A stretch of 64,000 bases of DNA from Betaproteobacteria bacterium UBA2592 (lineage in GTDB: Bacteria; Pseudomonadota; Gammaproteobacteria; Burkholderiales; Rhodocyclaceae): NCBI GenBank assembly GCA_002340095.1, contig DDKS01000065.1:1-64000 (forward strand), given 5' to 3'. Positions 47,022 to 56,519 of this stretch are shown here, piece after piece. Numbering within the stretch: position 1 is the stretch's first letter; the number at the start of each line of letters is the position of its first letter. The translations under genes were made by a program, and so were the position numbers. The notes under the pieces were generated by a model, which was not told the DNA's origin, searched no databases, and worked only from the letters and a program-made list of their open reading frames with translations.

Positions 47022-48295
47022 GCACCGTTCTCCTCACCGGAGCGGCGACCTGTGGCCACGCCCAGCTGCTTGAGCTTGCGGTACAGATGGGTGCGTTCCA
47101 GGCCGGAACGGTCTGCCACCCGGGTCATGTTGCCGCCCTCCGCCTTGAGCAGATATTCGAAATAATGGCGCTCAAAGGCGTCCCGGGCTTCCCGCAGGGG
47201 CTGTTCGAACAGCTCCTGCAGCCCCTCGGGGGCCATCGGGCCTGCCACCGGGGCCTCCTCGGGCAGCAGGCGCAGAACGTCGGCCTCGCTGATCTCCTCC
47301 TCCAGGGCGGTCAGCGCCAGGTTGCGGATCAGGGCCTGGAGTTCGTTCCATCCGGTCTCCGCAGGCCACTTGCGCACCCGCAGCAGGTTCAGGGCGGCAC
47401 TGGAGAAATGACGCAGGGGCACTTCCTGGCGCTCCACCATCCGGGTCAGGAACAGACCGATCACTTCCGGCAGCTCGTCGGCGTGCTGGTTCAGGTTGGG
47501 CAAGGCCAGCCAGACCTCGCCCAGGCGCGCCAGCAGCTGGGCATCCCAACCCCGGGCGCCGAGGCTGGCCAGGGACTGGGAGGAAGCGGCCACGAGCAGG
47601 ATGTTGTGCTTGTGTACCCGTTCCAGGGCGAAGGCCAGGCTCATTTGCTGCAGCTTGCCCAGGGCCGCCAGGTCGCTCACGTAGATCAGGCCGCCGGCGG
47701 TTTTCTGCAACAGCTCCTGGGTCATCGGGGCAGTGGATTCGCACAGGTCCAGCCAGGGGGAATGGGGGCGCTGCAGCGTGCGGGCACAGATTTCGGCGAT
47801 GGGTCCGCTACCCCCCTTGAGCAGCAGCACGCTGGTCTTGGCGGCGGCCTGTTCCAGGCGCTTCTTCAGGTCCCGGAACAGGGGAGCGTGCGCCAGGGCT
47901 TCCAGGGTGAGCGGCGGGCGCTGGCCGATGTGGTCGTGCTTGAGGGCCTTCTTGACCGTGGACAATAGCTTCTGCAGGGCGATGGGCTTTTCCAGGAAGT
48001 CCACCGCGCCGATGCGGGTGGCCTCCACGGCCGTGTCGATGGTGCCGTGGCCGGACATCATCACCACCGGCATGGTCAGCAGGCCGGCGGCCGACCATTC
48101 CTTGAGCAGGGAAATGCCGTCCGTGTCGGGCATCCAGATGTCGAGCAACACCAGGTCCGGCGTCCGTTCGCTGCGGATGCGGCGGGCGGCGGCGGCATTC
48201 TCGGCCAGGCGTACGTCGTGGCCCTCGTCGGCCAGGATCTCCGAGAGCAATTCACGGATGCCGATTTCGTCGTCAACGACCAGAATCTCTGCCAT
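47018..48295 (-). CDS. NtrX-like response regulator with degenerate AAA+ domain
   Basis: The 425-residue regulator has an intact receiver (VVDDE, LVLLDIWMPDTDG, MMSGHG, DFLEKP) and a C-terminal Fis-type HTH (HYFEYLLKAEGGNMTRVA, LERTHLYRKLKQLG). The middle (about 140-340) is where the sigma54-activating AAA+ domain should be, but the Walker A is replaced by LLLKGGSGPIAEICART and no GAFTGA motif is present. It therefore probably acts as a DNA-binding regulator without sigma54 activation. Its 5' end overlaps ntrY by 23 bp. Confidence 0.85.
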   Translation of the reverse strand: MAEILVVDDEIGIRELLSEILADEGHDVRLAENAAAARRIRSERTPDLVLLDIWMPDTDGISLLKEWSAAGLLTMPVVMMSGHGTIDTAVEATRIGAVDFLEKPIALQKLLSTVKKALKHDHIGQRPPLTLEALAHAPLFRDLKKRLEQAAAKTSVLLLKGGSGPIAEICARTLQRPHSPWLDLCESTAPMTQELLQKTAGGLIYVSDLAALGKLQQMSLAFALERVHKHNILLVAASSQSLASLGARGWDAQLLARLGEVWLALPNLNQHADELPEVIGLFLTRMVERQEVPLRHFSSAALNLLRVRKWPAETGWNELQALIRNLALTALEEEISEADVLRLLPEEAPVAGPMAPEGLQELFEQPLREARDAFERHYFEYLLKAEGGNMTRVADRSGLERTHLYRKLKQLGVATGRRSGEENGA

Positions 48296-50435
48296 TTCTT
48301 CCTTCCTTGTTGCCTTCCTTCACCAGAGGCAGGCGGATGCTGATGCAGGCGCCCCCCTCCGGGCGGTTGCCGATGTCGATGCTGCCCTGGTGCTCGTCTA
48401 CGATCTTCTTGACGATGGGCAGGCCCAGCCCCGTGCCCCGGGGCTTGGTGGTGATGTAGGGTTCGAACACCCGTGGCAGGATCTCGGCCGGAAAACCTCT
48501 GCCGTTGTCGATGATCTGCAGCAGGGCCTGGCCGGGCAGGGCTTCGGTGCGGATCGCGAGGCGGGGCCCGGCAATGCCTTCCAGGGCGTCCTGGCCGTTT
48601 CTGAGCAGGTTGTGGATGACCTGACGGATCTGGTTGGCATCTCCCAGGACCGGAGGCAGTTCCGCCGCCAGTTCGGGTGTGACCCGCACCTCGGAATTCT
48701 CATAGAGGCCCAGCACCTCGCGGATCAGGCCGTTCAGATCCAAAGGCGCCAGTTCCGGCGCCGGATGGCGGGAATAATCGCGGAAATCGTCCACCATCCG
48801 CTTCATGGCCTGGACCTGGTTGATGATGGTCTGGGTGGAGCGCTCCAGCATCTCCGCCTCCTTGCCTGTCAGGTGGTCGGCCAGCTTCATCTGCAGGCGC
48901 TCGGCGGAAAGCTGGATGGGGGTCAGGGGATTCTTGATCTCGTGCGCCAGGCGCCGGGCCACTTCGCCCCAGGCTGCGCTGCGCTGGGCGGCGATGAGCT
49001 GGGTCACATCGTCGAACACCACCACGTGGCCGCCGCCGCTGGCATCGGGCAGACGGGTGCCGCGCAGCAGCAGCACCTGGACGACGCTGCCCTCCTGCTC
49101 CAGTTCCAGCTGGCCCTGCCACTCGTCCGGACTGTCCGGGCCGAAGTGCTGGCGGATGAACTGGCCCAGTTCCGGATGGCGGTTCCAGGCCTCGGTGGGC
49201 TGGCCCACCAGCTCCGGCAGACGCTCGCCGAGGATGGTGATGGCGCCTTCGTTGATGGTACGCAGGGCGAAGTGGCGGTCGAACACCAGCACCCCGGCCG
49301 AAAGGTTGGCGAGGATGGATTCCAGGTAGGCCCGGGCCGATTCCACCTCGCTCCGGTGCCGCTCCGCCTCGCGCCGGGCATCGTCCAGCTGTCGGGTCAT
49401 CTGGTTGAAGGACTGGGTCAGCACCCCCAGTTCGTCACGGCTGTCGATGGCCTGGCGCGGCGAATAGTCGCCCTGGGCCACGGCCTGGGTGCCTTCGGCC
49501 AGGATCGACAGGGGCGCCGACAGGCGGCGGGCCATGAAAAAGGCCAGGGCAAAGGCGGCGAACAGGGCCACCAGCACGGTCAGGGTCAGGGTCAGGGCGT
49601 AGATCTGGGTCAGGCCCTGGCGGGCCAGCTGCAGCTCCTGGTAGTCCCGGTACACCTCCTGGACGGCCTCCGCATTCTCGGCCAGGGCGGCGGGCACGGG
49701 CTGCGAGAGTTGCAGCACCCGGGGCTGTTCGAAGAAGGTGAGGGGGCTGACGGGAACCAGCACCCGCAGGGTCATGGCGTCGCCTTCCCCTTCGATGGCG
49801 GTGACGGTGCGGCTGTTGCGGGCCTGCTTGAGTTCGCTCGGGGACGGCAGGGGCGGCAGCAGACTCGCCAGCTCCGCCTGGGAACTGGTGATGAGCTGGC
49901 CGTTGGGGGCGAACAGGGCGGCCGAGTTCACCCCGGCCTGCTCCCGCAGCCGCGAGAGCAGCAGGCCCTGGGCGTTTTCGGGCCGGTCGGCCAGTTCCGT
50001 AGCCATGCTGCGGGCCTTCTGGGCCAGCTTCCCGAGCAGGGAGTCGAGGGCCGAGCGCCCCAGGCTGAGGCCCGATTCCAGCGCCTTTTCCACCCGCACG
50101 TCGAACCAGCTCTCGATGGAGCGAGTGACGAACTGCACCGAGACCCCATACACCAGGGTGCCGGGGACCACGGCCACCAGGCCGAACATCAGCATCAGCC
50201 GCAGCTTGAGGCGGGAGCCGAACACCTGGGCCCGGTGCTCGCGCCACAGGGCGTGCACCTGCCAGCCCACCAGACCGAGGAGGACCGCGGCCACCAGGAC
50301 GTTGAGGCCGAGGATGAGCGGGTACTGGTTGGCGAAGATGATGGTGTCCGCCGACGTGGAGGCCAGCAGCAGGAACCAGAGGATGGCCCCGAGGGCGGCC
50401 CCCAGGGCACCGGCGATGGCCAGAAGGCGCTTCAT
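48273..50435 (-). CDS. NtrY-like membrane sensor histidine kinase
   Basis: The start ATG at 50435 overlaps the DUF4390 stop (ATGA) and gives 720 residues. N-terminal TM helices (LLAIAGALGAALGAILWF, LILGLNVLVAAVLLGLVGW and a third near LMLMFGLVAVVPGTLVYG), a periplasmic domain (about 100-285), another TM (LTLTLTVLVALFAAFALAFF), HAMP, PAS and kinase core follow. H-box is RLAHEIKNPLTPIQLSAERL; N box LLRNGQDALEG; G boxes DNGRGFPAEI and GTGLGLPIVKKI. The layout is that of NtrY. It pairs with the adjacent NtrX-like regulator. Confidence 0.92.
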   Translation of the reverse strand: MKRLLAIAGALGAALGAILWFLLLASTSADTIIFANQYPLILGLNVLVAAVLLGLVGWQVHALWREHRAQVFGSRLKLRLMLMFGLVAVVPGTLVYGVSVQFVTRSIESWFDVRVEKALESGLSLGRSALDSLLGKLAQKARSMATELADRPENAQGLLLSRLREQAGVNSAALFAPNGQLITSSQAELASLLPPLPSPSELKQARNSRTVTAIEGEGDAMTLRVLVPVSPLTFFEQPRVLQLSQPVPAALAENAEAVQEVYRDYQELQLARQGLTQIYALTLTLTVLVALFAAFALAFFMARRLSAPLSILAEGTQAVAQGDYSPRQAIDSRDELGVLTQSFNQMTRQLDDARREAERHRSEVESARAYLESILANLSAGVLVFDRHFALRTINEGAITILGERLPELVGQPTEAWNRHPELGQFIRQHFGPDSPDEWQGQLELEQEGSVVQVLLLRGTRLPDASGGGHVVVFDDVTQLIAAQRSAAWGEVARRLAHEIKNPLTPIQLSAERLQMKLADHLTGKEAEMLERSTQTIINQVQAMKRMVDDFRDYSRHPAPELAPLDLNGLIREVLGLYENSEVRVTPELAAELPPVLGDANQIRQVIHNLLRNGQDALEGIAGPRLAIRTEALPGQALLQIIDNGRGFPAEILPRVFEPYITTKPRGTGLGLPIVKKIVDEHQGSIDIGNRPEGGACISIRLPLVKEGNKEGRNGRDSGR

Positions 50436-51064
50436 CGGCTTTCCTGGGGGGGAGCTGCCGGGGTGGCCGGCAGCGGCGCGGTTTCGGGTTCGGGGGCGGG
50501 CACCACGAATTTCCACTGCTGCCAGTCCGAGTTCAGGTTCCAGTCCCGGCTGGCCAGGGCGGAGACCTGGAAGGGCTTGGGCAGCTGGGAGATGTCCAGG
50601 CGCAGGCGCAGGGCGGCCTGGTAGCTGTCGCCGGGCTTGAGCGGCCCCTCGATCACCAGCCAGCGGCGCACGCGGGAGAGCATCTGCAGGGCCTCTTCCA
50701 GGCTGGCGAAGGACTGGTGCAGGGTGCCCGTAGACAGGCGGTATTGCCGGGTCAGGGCGTGATAGCTGAGGCGCCAGGTCTGGCTGCGGCTGACGACCTT
50801 CTCGTCCACCCAGTACCAGCGGGGCCGCTCCAGTTCGAAATCCAGGACGAAATAGAGGGTGACTCCCTTGGTCACGGCTTCTTCTAGGCGGGGGTTGAAG
50901 TCGATGCGGAAATCGGCGGAAAGGGTGTAACCCTCCTCGCCGGGCAGCAGCTGGGGATTACGGATGTCGATGCTGCCGGCCCAGGCGGCCGGGCCCAGCA
51001 GACACAGGCAGGCAGCCAGCAACCAGCCGGCCAGGCGATCAGACCAGTTTTTGCAGGAGCGCAT
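50432..51064 (-). CDS. DUF4390 periplasmic protein
   Basis: The 210-residue protein has a signal peptide (LAGWLLAACLCLLGPAAWA) and the DUF4390 body: LSADFRIDFNPRLEEAVTKG, LYFVLDFELERPRWYWVDE, SLEEALQMLSRVRRW. DUF4390 genes regularly sit between rsmB and ntrY in betaproteobacteria, which suggests a periplasmic input to the sensor (inference). It starts inside the rsmB 3' end (26-bp overlap). Confidence 0.88.
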   Translation of the reverse strand: MRSCKNWSDRLAGWLLAACLCLLGPAAWAGSIDIRNPQLLPGEEGYTLSADFRIDFNPRLEEAVTKGVTLYFVLDFELERPRWYWVDEKVVSRSQTWRLSYHALTRQYRLSTGTLHQSFASLEEALQMLSRVRRWLVIEGPLKPGDSYQAALRLRLDISQLPKPFQVSALASRDWNLNSDWQQWKFVVPAPEPETAPLPATPAAPPQESR

Positions 51065-52295
51065 AGTAGAAGCCGTCGTGTTCCGGCCCGGGCAGCCACT
51101 GTTCCTCGCTGACCAGGCGGGCATCCGCAGTGCGGCGCAGGAATTTGGCCACCTGCCCGCCGTTTTCTTCGGGAAATACCGAACAGGTAGCATAAAGCAA
51201 TTTGCCCCCGGGCTGCAGGGCGGGCCACAGGCGTTCCAGGATACGCTGCTGGGTGTGGGCGAACCGGAGCACGTCCCGGGGCTGGCGCAGCCACTTGGCA
51301 TCCGGGTGGCGGCGCACCACGCCGCTGGCGGAGCAGGGCACGTCGGCGAGGATGGCGTCGAAGGCAGCGGGTTCCCGGCCCCAGGCCCGGGGTGCGCTGG
51401 CATCGCCGCAACGCACCCGGGCCTTGAGGCCGAGGCGCTCCAGGTTGCTTTCGATCTGGCGGCAGCGCGCCGGGTCGATGTCGAGGGCCGTCAGCTCCAG
51501 GTCGGCCCGCTCCAGCAGGTGGGCGGTCTTGCCGCCCGGTGCGGCGCAGGCATCCAGCACCCGGCTGCCCGGAGCCGGGTCGAGCAGTTCGGCGGCGCGC
51601 TGGGCGCCCAGGTCCTGTACCGACACCCATCCTTCGGCAAAGCCGGGCAACTGGCTCACCGGCACCGGCCGCAGCAGGCGGATGCCGGCCGTGCCGGCGG
51701 CCCGGGCGGCCATCCCGCCCGCTTCGAGCCGGGCCAGATAATCTGCGGGACTCCCCTTGCGGCGGTTGACCCGCAGGCTCATGGGGGGCGCGGCGTTATC
51801 GGCAGCAACGATGTCCTGCCAGTGGCCGGGGTGGTCGGCCTGCAGCTTTGCCAGCCACCAGGCCGGGTGCCAGAGGCGGGCGCTGTCGTCCAGGGCGGCC
51901 TGCAGGCTCTCCTGCTGGCGCAGGTAGTTGCGCAGCACGCCGTTGACCAGACCCTTGTAGCGCCCGCCTGCGAGCTGGCCGGCGGCTTCCACCGCCTGGT
52001 TCACCACCGTGTGGGGCGCATCGGTCCAGGTGGCGAGGCGGTACAGGGCGGCGAGCAGCAGGGCGCGGATCGCCGGGTAAGGGGGATTGCGCAGCAACGG
52101 GGCGAGCAGGGCGTCCCCCTCCCCGTACCGGCGCAGGGTGCCATAGACGATGTCCTGCACCGCCGGCCGCGCCGGGGCGGGCACCTGTTCCAGGGCGCCA
52201 TCGGCCAGGCTCTGGCCCGCCATGACCTGGGCAATGATGGTCGCCCCATGGCAGAGGGCGAAGGCCAGGGAATCCGGAGGCGGGGCAGGGGGCAT
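51039..52295 (-). CDS. rsmB: 16S rRNA m5C967 methyltransferase
   Basis: RsmB methylates C967 of 16S rRNA with SAM. The ~418-residue protein has an N-terminal NusB-like helical domain (SLADGALEQVPAPARPAVQDI, about 15-140) and a C-terminal Rossmann domain with VLDACAAPGGKTAHLLE and the two catalytic cysteines in DVPCSASGVVRRHPD and YATCSVFPEENGG. The start at 52295 fits relatives; one at 52337 would add 14 residues. It heads the rsmB-DUF4390-ntrY-ntrX-trkA-trkH chain. Confidence 0.94.
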   Translation of the reverse strand: MPPAPPPDSLAFALCHGATIIAQVMAGQSLADGALEQVPAPARPAVQDIVYGTLRRYGEGDALLAPLLRNPPYPAIRALLLAALYRLATWTDAPHTVVNQAVEAAGQLAGGRYKGLVNGVLRNYLRQQESLQAALDDSARLWHPAWWLAKLQADHPGHWQDIVAADNAAPPMSLRVNRRKGSPADYLARLEAGGMAARAAGTAGIRLLRPVPVSQLPGFAEGWVSVQDLGAQRAAELLDPAPGSRVLDACAAPGGKTAHLLERADLELTALDIDPARCRQIESNLERLGLKARVRCGDASAPRAWGREPAAFDAILADVPCSASGVVRRHPDAKWLRQPRDVLRFAHTQQRILERLWPALQPGGKLLYATCSVFPEENGGQVAKFLRRTADARLVSEEQWLPGPEHDGFYYALLQKLV

Positions 52296-52390
52296 GGACA
52301 AGGGGCCAAGGGTCGTGCGGGGCCGCAAGTCTAGCATGGGCCGGCCAGGGCAATGCCGTGCCGGCGGGGCAAAACGGAGATAATGGCGGC

Positions 52391-53266
52391 ATGGCCTATC
52401 TCCTTGCTTTATTGCTCCTTTTGCCCCTGCCCGCCGGGGCCTGGAATGCCGCCGGGCACCGCCTTGTGGCCGCCGTGGCCTGGCAGGAAATGACCCCGCC
52501 GGTCCGGGAGCGGGTCAGCGCCCTGCTGCGCCGGCATCCCGACCATGCCCGCTGGCTCAAGCGGCAGCAGGAGGCTGATGCGGATTACGGGGTGTTCCTG
52601 GAAGCCTCCACCTGGCCCGACGACATCCGCCGTGATCCCCGCTTCCATGACGCGGACGAGCCGCCCACGCCCCGCCTGCCCGGATTTCCCCACATGCTGC
52701 GTCAGACTCACTGGCACTACCGGGATGCCTCCGGGGGCGGCCCGGCCGGCGAGATCGACACCCGCCTTTTATCCCTGGCTGATGAACTGGCCTCCGGGCG
52801 GGAGGCGGAGCAGGTCTACGCCCTGCCCTGGCTGCTGCATCTGGTGGCGGACATCCACCAGCCCCTGCACACGGGCGGGCGGGGCGATCGGGGTGGCAAC
52901 GCCTTCGAGATCGAGAACCCCTACAACCCCCGCAAGCCCTTCATGTCCTTGCATGCCTACTGGGACGAACTGCCGGGGCCGCCCTGGCTCAGGGGCCGCC
53001 ATCTGGAGCCGCCGTTGCGCCGCCTCAGTGCCCTGCCGCCACCCCCCCAGGGGGAGGTGGCCGGGTGGCTGGCGGAAAGCCGGGAGCTGCTGGCGGGGCC
53101 GGTCTATCCCCGGGTGTCGGGCAGTCTGCTGCCCCTGGTGACTCCAGAATTCCACCGGCGCGCCCAGGCCATCGCCGATGCCCGTCTGGCGGCAGCGGGG
53201 CACCGCCTCGGGCGCTGGCTCAACCGCCTGCTGACCCCGGTTTCCCCGGGCCGGGGGAGCCGGTAA
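52391..53266 (+). CDS. S1/P1-type zinc-dependent nuclease
   Basis: The 291-residue secreted nuclease begins with a short signal peptide ([15 protein letters not shown]) so that the mature protein starts with Trp, the first zinc ligand. The other ligands of the trinuclear zinc site are visible: AGHRLVA, STWPDDIRRD, HWHYRD, LLHLVADIHQPLHTG and LHAYWDEL. Such enzymes cut single-stranded DNA/RNA and remove 3' phosphates at acidic pH. Likely a periplasmic or extracellular scavenger. Confidence 0.92.
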   Translation: MAYLLALLLLLPLPAGAWNAAGHRLVAAVAWQEMTPPVRERVSALLRRHPDHARWLKRQQEADADYGVFLEASTWPDDIRRDPRFHDADEPPTPRLPGFPHMLRQTHWHYRDASGGGPAGEIDTRLLSLADELASGREAEQVYALPWLLHLVADIHQPLHTGGRGDRGGNAFEIENPYNPRKPFMSLHAYWDELPGPPWLRGRHLEPPLRRLSALPPPPQGEVAGWLAESRELLAGPVYPRVSGSLLPLVTPEFHRRAQAIADARLAAAGHRLGRWLNRLLTPVSPGRGSR

Positions 53267-53303
53267 CATGACCGCTGACTGAAACCGGCCCGGACCCGAC
53301 TCC

Positions 53304-54605
53304 ATGAACAGCTTCCAGCAGCGTTACGAAATCCTCCGGGAACTGGGCCGGGGGGCTTCCGGCACCGTGTATCTGGCCCAGGACCCTTTCGCCGACCGGC
53401 AGGTGGCCCTGAAGATTGCCCATCCCCAGATCTTCAGCAACGACCCGGAGCAGAACGCCATCCGCAAGGCCTGGCTGAATGAGGTGCGTCTGGCCGGCAA
53501 CCTGCAGCATCCCTACATCGTCCAGGTGTACGACGCGGGCATGGGGACGGACACCGCCTATCTGGTCATGGAATACCTGCCCGGCGGCACCCTGGAGCCC
53601 TACACCCGCCCGGGCCAGCTCAAATCCGTCGGCGAGGTGCTGGAAATCGCCTACAAGTGCGCCAGCGCCCTCGATTACGCCTGCCGGGCCGGCATCGTGC
53701 ACCGGGACATCAAGCCTGCCAACCTCCAGTACCTGGGGCCCGGGGAGGTCAAGGTGGGGGATTTCGGCGCCGCCTACTGGGGCCGGGGCGATTCCACCCA
53801 GGTCATGGACATCGGCTCCCTCTCCTACATGGCGCCGGAGCTGTTCCGCCACTGGGTCACCCCCCAGGCCGACATCTATGCCCTGGGGGTGGTCCTGTTC
53901 CAGCTGTTCACCGGGCAGCTGCCCTTCGTCGCCGATTCGCCGGCGGCGCTGATGTACAAGATCCTCAATGGCGACCGGCCCCGGCTCAGGGACCTGCGCC
54001 CCGACCTGCCGCCCGGCCTGGATGCGCTGGTGGAGGAAATGCTGGCCGTCAGCCTGGAGCAGCGCTTTGCCTCCTGGCCCCTGGTGCTCGCCGCGCTGAC
54101 CGCCCTGATGCCCGGCACCGCCGGCAGCACCGGGGAGCAGCCTGGCCTGTCGGAACTGTTCGACCGGCTGCGCCGCCTGCCCCTGCTGCAGGAACTGGAA
54201 GATCCCCAGCTCTGGGAGTTGCTGCGTTTCGCCCACTGGCGCCGGGCGCCGGCGGGCACCGTGCTGGTTCAGGAGGGAGCGACGGCCCGCTCCTGCTATC
54301 TGCTGCTGGAAGGCGACACGCGGGTCACCCAGCGCGGCCGCCTCATCAACCTGCTCTGCGCCGGCACCCTGTTCGGGGAGCTGGCCTTTGCCGAGGCCAC
54401 TCCCAGCCCCCGGGCCGCTACCGTCACCGCCATGACCCCGGTGGTCTATGGCAAGTGGGCCTACAGCCGCCTCAACCGGGCCTCGCCGGAGCTGCGCTCG
54501 GGGATGCTGAAGATCTTCTTCCGCCTCGCCGCCGAACGCCTGAAGCAGGCCGATGAGCAATACCAGCTGCTGTACCGCCGGGTGCAGGAGCAGGGTTCGG
54601 GCTGA
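53304..54605 (+). CDS. Ser/Thr protein kinase with C-terminal cyclic-nucleotide-binding-like domain (paralogue 1)
   Basis: The 433-residue protein has an N-terminal Hanks-type kinase (about 8-260): Gly loop LGRGASGTVYLA, Lys in QVALKIA, catalytic loop [13 protein letters not shown] as VGDFGAA, and APE. A C-terminal cNMP-binding-like domain (about 290-420) contains GTVLVQEGATARSCYLLLEG and GTLFGELAFAE. No TM helix, so it is soluble. A second protein of the same design lies at 58246-59538. Targets and ligand are unknown. Confidence 0.92.
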   Translation: MNSFQQRYEILRELGRGASGTVYLAQDPFADRQVALKIAHPQIFSNDPEQNAIRKAWLNEVRLAGNLQHPYIVQVYDAGMGTDTAYLVMEYLPGGTLEPYTRPGQLKSVGEVLEIAYKCASALDYACRAGIVHRDIKPANLQYLGPGEVKVGDFGAAYWGRGDSTQVMDIGSLSYMAPELFRHWVTPQADIYALGVVLFQLFTGQLPFVADSPAALMYKILNGDRPRLRDLRPDLPPGLDALVEEMLAVSLEQRFASWPLVLAALTALMPGTAGSTGEQPGLSELFDRLRRLPLLQELEDPQLWELLRFAHWRRAPAGTVLVQEGATARSCYLLLEGDTRVTQRGRLINLLCAGTLFGELAFAEATPSPRAATVTAMTPVVYGKWAYSRLNRASPELRSGMLKIFFRLAAERLKQADEQYQLLYRRVQEQGSG

Positions 54606-54620
54606 TTGTCGCAATCGTGA

Positions 54621-54650
54621 CAGGGCCTGCCGCCGCAAGGCCCTGATTTT
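54621..54650 (+). terminator. Rho-independent terminator after the first kinase gene
   Basis: CAGGGCCT (54621-54628) pairs with AGGCCCTG (54638-54645) around a nine-base loop, followed by ATTTT. Confidence 0.6.
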
Positions 54651-54741
54651 CAAGAGGGTGGGCGTGGCACCTGAATTGCTTCAGGTCGGCCATGAAAACC
54701 TGGCTCGACTGGTCCGCCTACGAACATCGCCGTGCTGCTGC

Positions 54742-54773
54742 AAAAAGCCCTGGCGGACTGAGTCGGCCAGGGC
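54742..54773 (-). terminator. Rho-independent terminator after the chemoreceptor gene
   Basis: GCCCTGGC (54747-54754) pairs with GCCAGGGC (54766-54773); on the minus strand the stem runs directly into TTTTT. It ends leftward transcription from the MCP. Confidence 0.75.
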
Positions 54774-54807
54774 CTTGGAGTAATCCGGCAAGACCGGCTG
54801 AAAGGGA

Positions 54808-56487
54808 TCAGACCTTGAATTGGGCCACGGTGTCGGTCACTTCCTGGGCGAGCTGATCGAGGCGGTTGGCGCTGGCGGCCGTTTCTTCGGCGGCGGCGTT
54901 GTTCTCGTCGGTCATCTGGGCAATGCTCTCCACATGGCGGGCAATGTCCTGACTGGCTTCGCTTTGTTCCTTGAGGGCGTTGGAAATCTCGGTGACTGCT
55001 GCGGAAACCCGGCCGGCTTCGTCGCGGATGGCCTGAATCCGTTGGCCAGCATCCTGGGCCAGGGCCTGGCCGGACTCCACCTGCTGCACCACCCGTTCCA
55101 TTTCGGCCACGGCTTCTCCGGCGGAAAGCTGCATCTTACGGATCATTGCACCGATGTCGCCGGTGGACTGGGCGGTGCGTTCGGCCAGTTTGCGCACCTC
55201 GTCGGCCACCACGGCGAAGCCCCGGCCCTGTTCCCCGGCCCGGGCCGCCTCGATGGCAGCGTTCAGGGCCAGCAGGTTGGTCTGATCGGCGATTTCCTTG
55301 ATGACCTGGACGACGCTGGAAATCTGCTGGGATTCGTTGCCCAGGGCCTGGATCACCTGGGAGGCCTGAGCCACGGTCTGGGCGATGGCCCCCATCTCGG
55401 CGGCGGTGCGTTCGATGATCTGTCCCCCCTGGTCGGAAATCTCCCCGGCCTGGCGGGCCATGGACTGGGCATCCCCGGCGCTGCTGGAGACGGTGCTGAT
55501 GCTGACCGTCATCTGCTCGATGGAGGCCGCCATGGCGGAGGTGGAGCCGCTCTGGTTGGCGGAACTGGCAGCCACCTGCTGGGCGGCGGTGGACAGGGAT
55601 TCCACGGCGCTGCGCACTTCGGTCATGCGCGACTGGATCTCCTGCATGGAGGACTGCAGCCGGTCCACCAGGCTGTTGAAGCCCTTTACCATCTGGCCGA
55701 TTTCATCCTGGCTGTTGACCGGCACCCGGCGGGTGAAGTCCCGGTGCTGGGCGATGTCGTCCATGGTGCGGCGGGTGAGTTCCAGGGGACCCATCACGGC
55801 CCGGAAGACCGAGATGCCCACCAGGATGAGGACCACCAGACCTGCAACGAAGGCACCCTGCTGCACCAGGGTCATGGTAGCCATGGTTTGTTCGGCCGCA
55901 GCGCCGGAAGCCCTGGCCTGGCTGTCCTCATAGGTAATCAGTTCCTTGAGCTTGGCTGCCGAGCTGCGGAAGCTGTCCCGCTGGGCGAAGTAGGCTTCAT
56001 AGAACTGGCGGAACAGTTCCCGCTGCCGGGCATCTTCCCCATTGGGCAGAGCCGCCAGCTGGCGCATGATGGCGCCCCACTCCTGGTTCAGCTTCTTCCA
56101 GGCTGCCCATTCCTTGTCAAAGGCGTCCTGCATCGGTTTGAGCGTGCCGGCCTCATGATCGAACAGGGGAATCTTGCGGTAGTTTTCCAGCGCATCCTCG
56201 GCCCGCTTCCAGGCTTCCTCATACACTTCCACGGTACGGGCGAATTCCTGGCGGGATTTGGGGCTGTAGTCGGTTTCCCATACGCCGGTCTGCAGACCGG
56301 CGCGCACCACATCGGTCTGGGCCTCGCTGGCGATCAGCAGGTACTCCACCGATGGCAGGCGGATCTGCACGGCTTCGTGCAGGGCGGTGCCGGAGGAGCG
56401 CATGCCGATGCTGCCCGCGCCTCCCACAATGAGAAGGGAGAGGATACCGACACCGATCAATGTCAAAAGCTTGGTCTTGATGCTCAT
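54808..56487 (-). CDS. Methyl-accepting chemotaxis protein
   Basis: The start at 56487 follows AAGGAGCG and gives 559 residues. TM1 is [19 protein letters not shown]; a four-helix periplasmic domain (about 35-205) follows, then TM2 ([20 protein letters not shown]), HAMP (about 232-285) and the signalling domain (about 290-559). The hairpin tip is intact ([36 protein letters not shown]). The ligand is unknown. No C-terminal CheR-binding pentapeptide is present. It begins 32 bp after the ABC-F stop and may be cotranscribed. Confidence 0.93.
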   Translation of the reverse strand: MSIKTKLLTLIGVGILSLLIVGGAGSIGMRSSGTALHEAVQIRLPSVEYLLIASEAQTDVVRAGLQTGVWETDYSPKSRQEFARTVEVYEEAWKRAEDALENYRKIPLFDHEAGTLKPMQDAFDKEWAAWKKLNQEWGAIMRQLAALPNGEDARQRELFRQFYEAYFAQRDSFRSSAAKLKELITYEDSQARASGAAAEQTMATMTLVQQGAFVAGLVVLILVGISVFRAVMGPLELTRRTMDDIAQHRDFTRRVPVNSQDEIGQMVKGFNSLVDRLQSSMQEIQSRMTEVRSAVESLSTAAQQVAASSANQSGSTSAMAASIEQMTVSISTVSSSAGDAQSMARQAGEISDQGGQIIERTAAEMGAIAQTVAQASQVIQALGNESQQISSVVQVIKEIADQTNLLALNAAIEAARAGEQGRGFAVVADEVRKLAERTAQSTGDIGAMIRKMQLSAGEAVAEMERVVQQVESGQALAQDAGQRIQAIRDEAGRVSAAVTEISNALKEQSEASQDIARHVESIAQMTDENNAAAEETAASANRLDQLAQEVTDTVAQFKV

Positions 56488-56519
56488 GGGCGCTCCTTGG
56501 TTGTGGGGGACGGAAAAAC

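Noticed and set aside
47733..50624. 963-aa open frame on the plus strand
   Set aside because: It lies opposite the NtrX- and NtrY-like genes, which carry clear domains; composition is typical of an antisense shadow.
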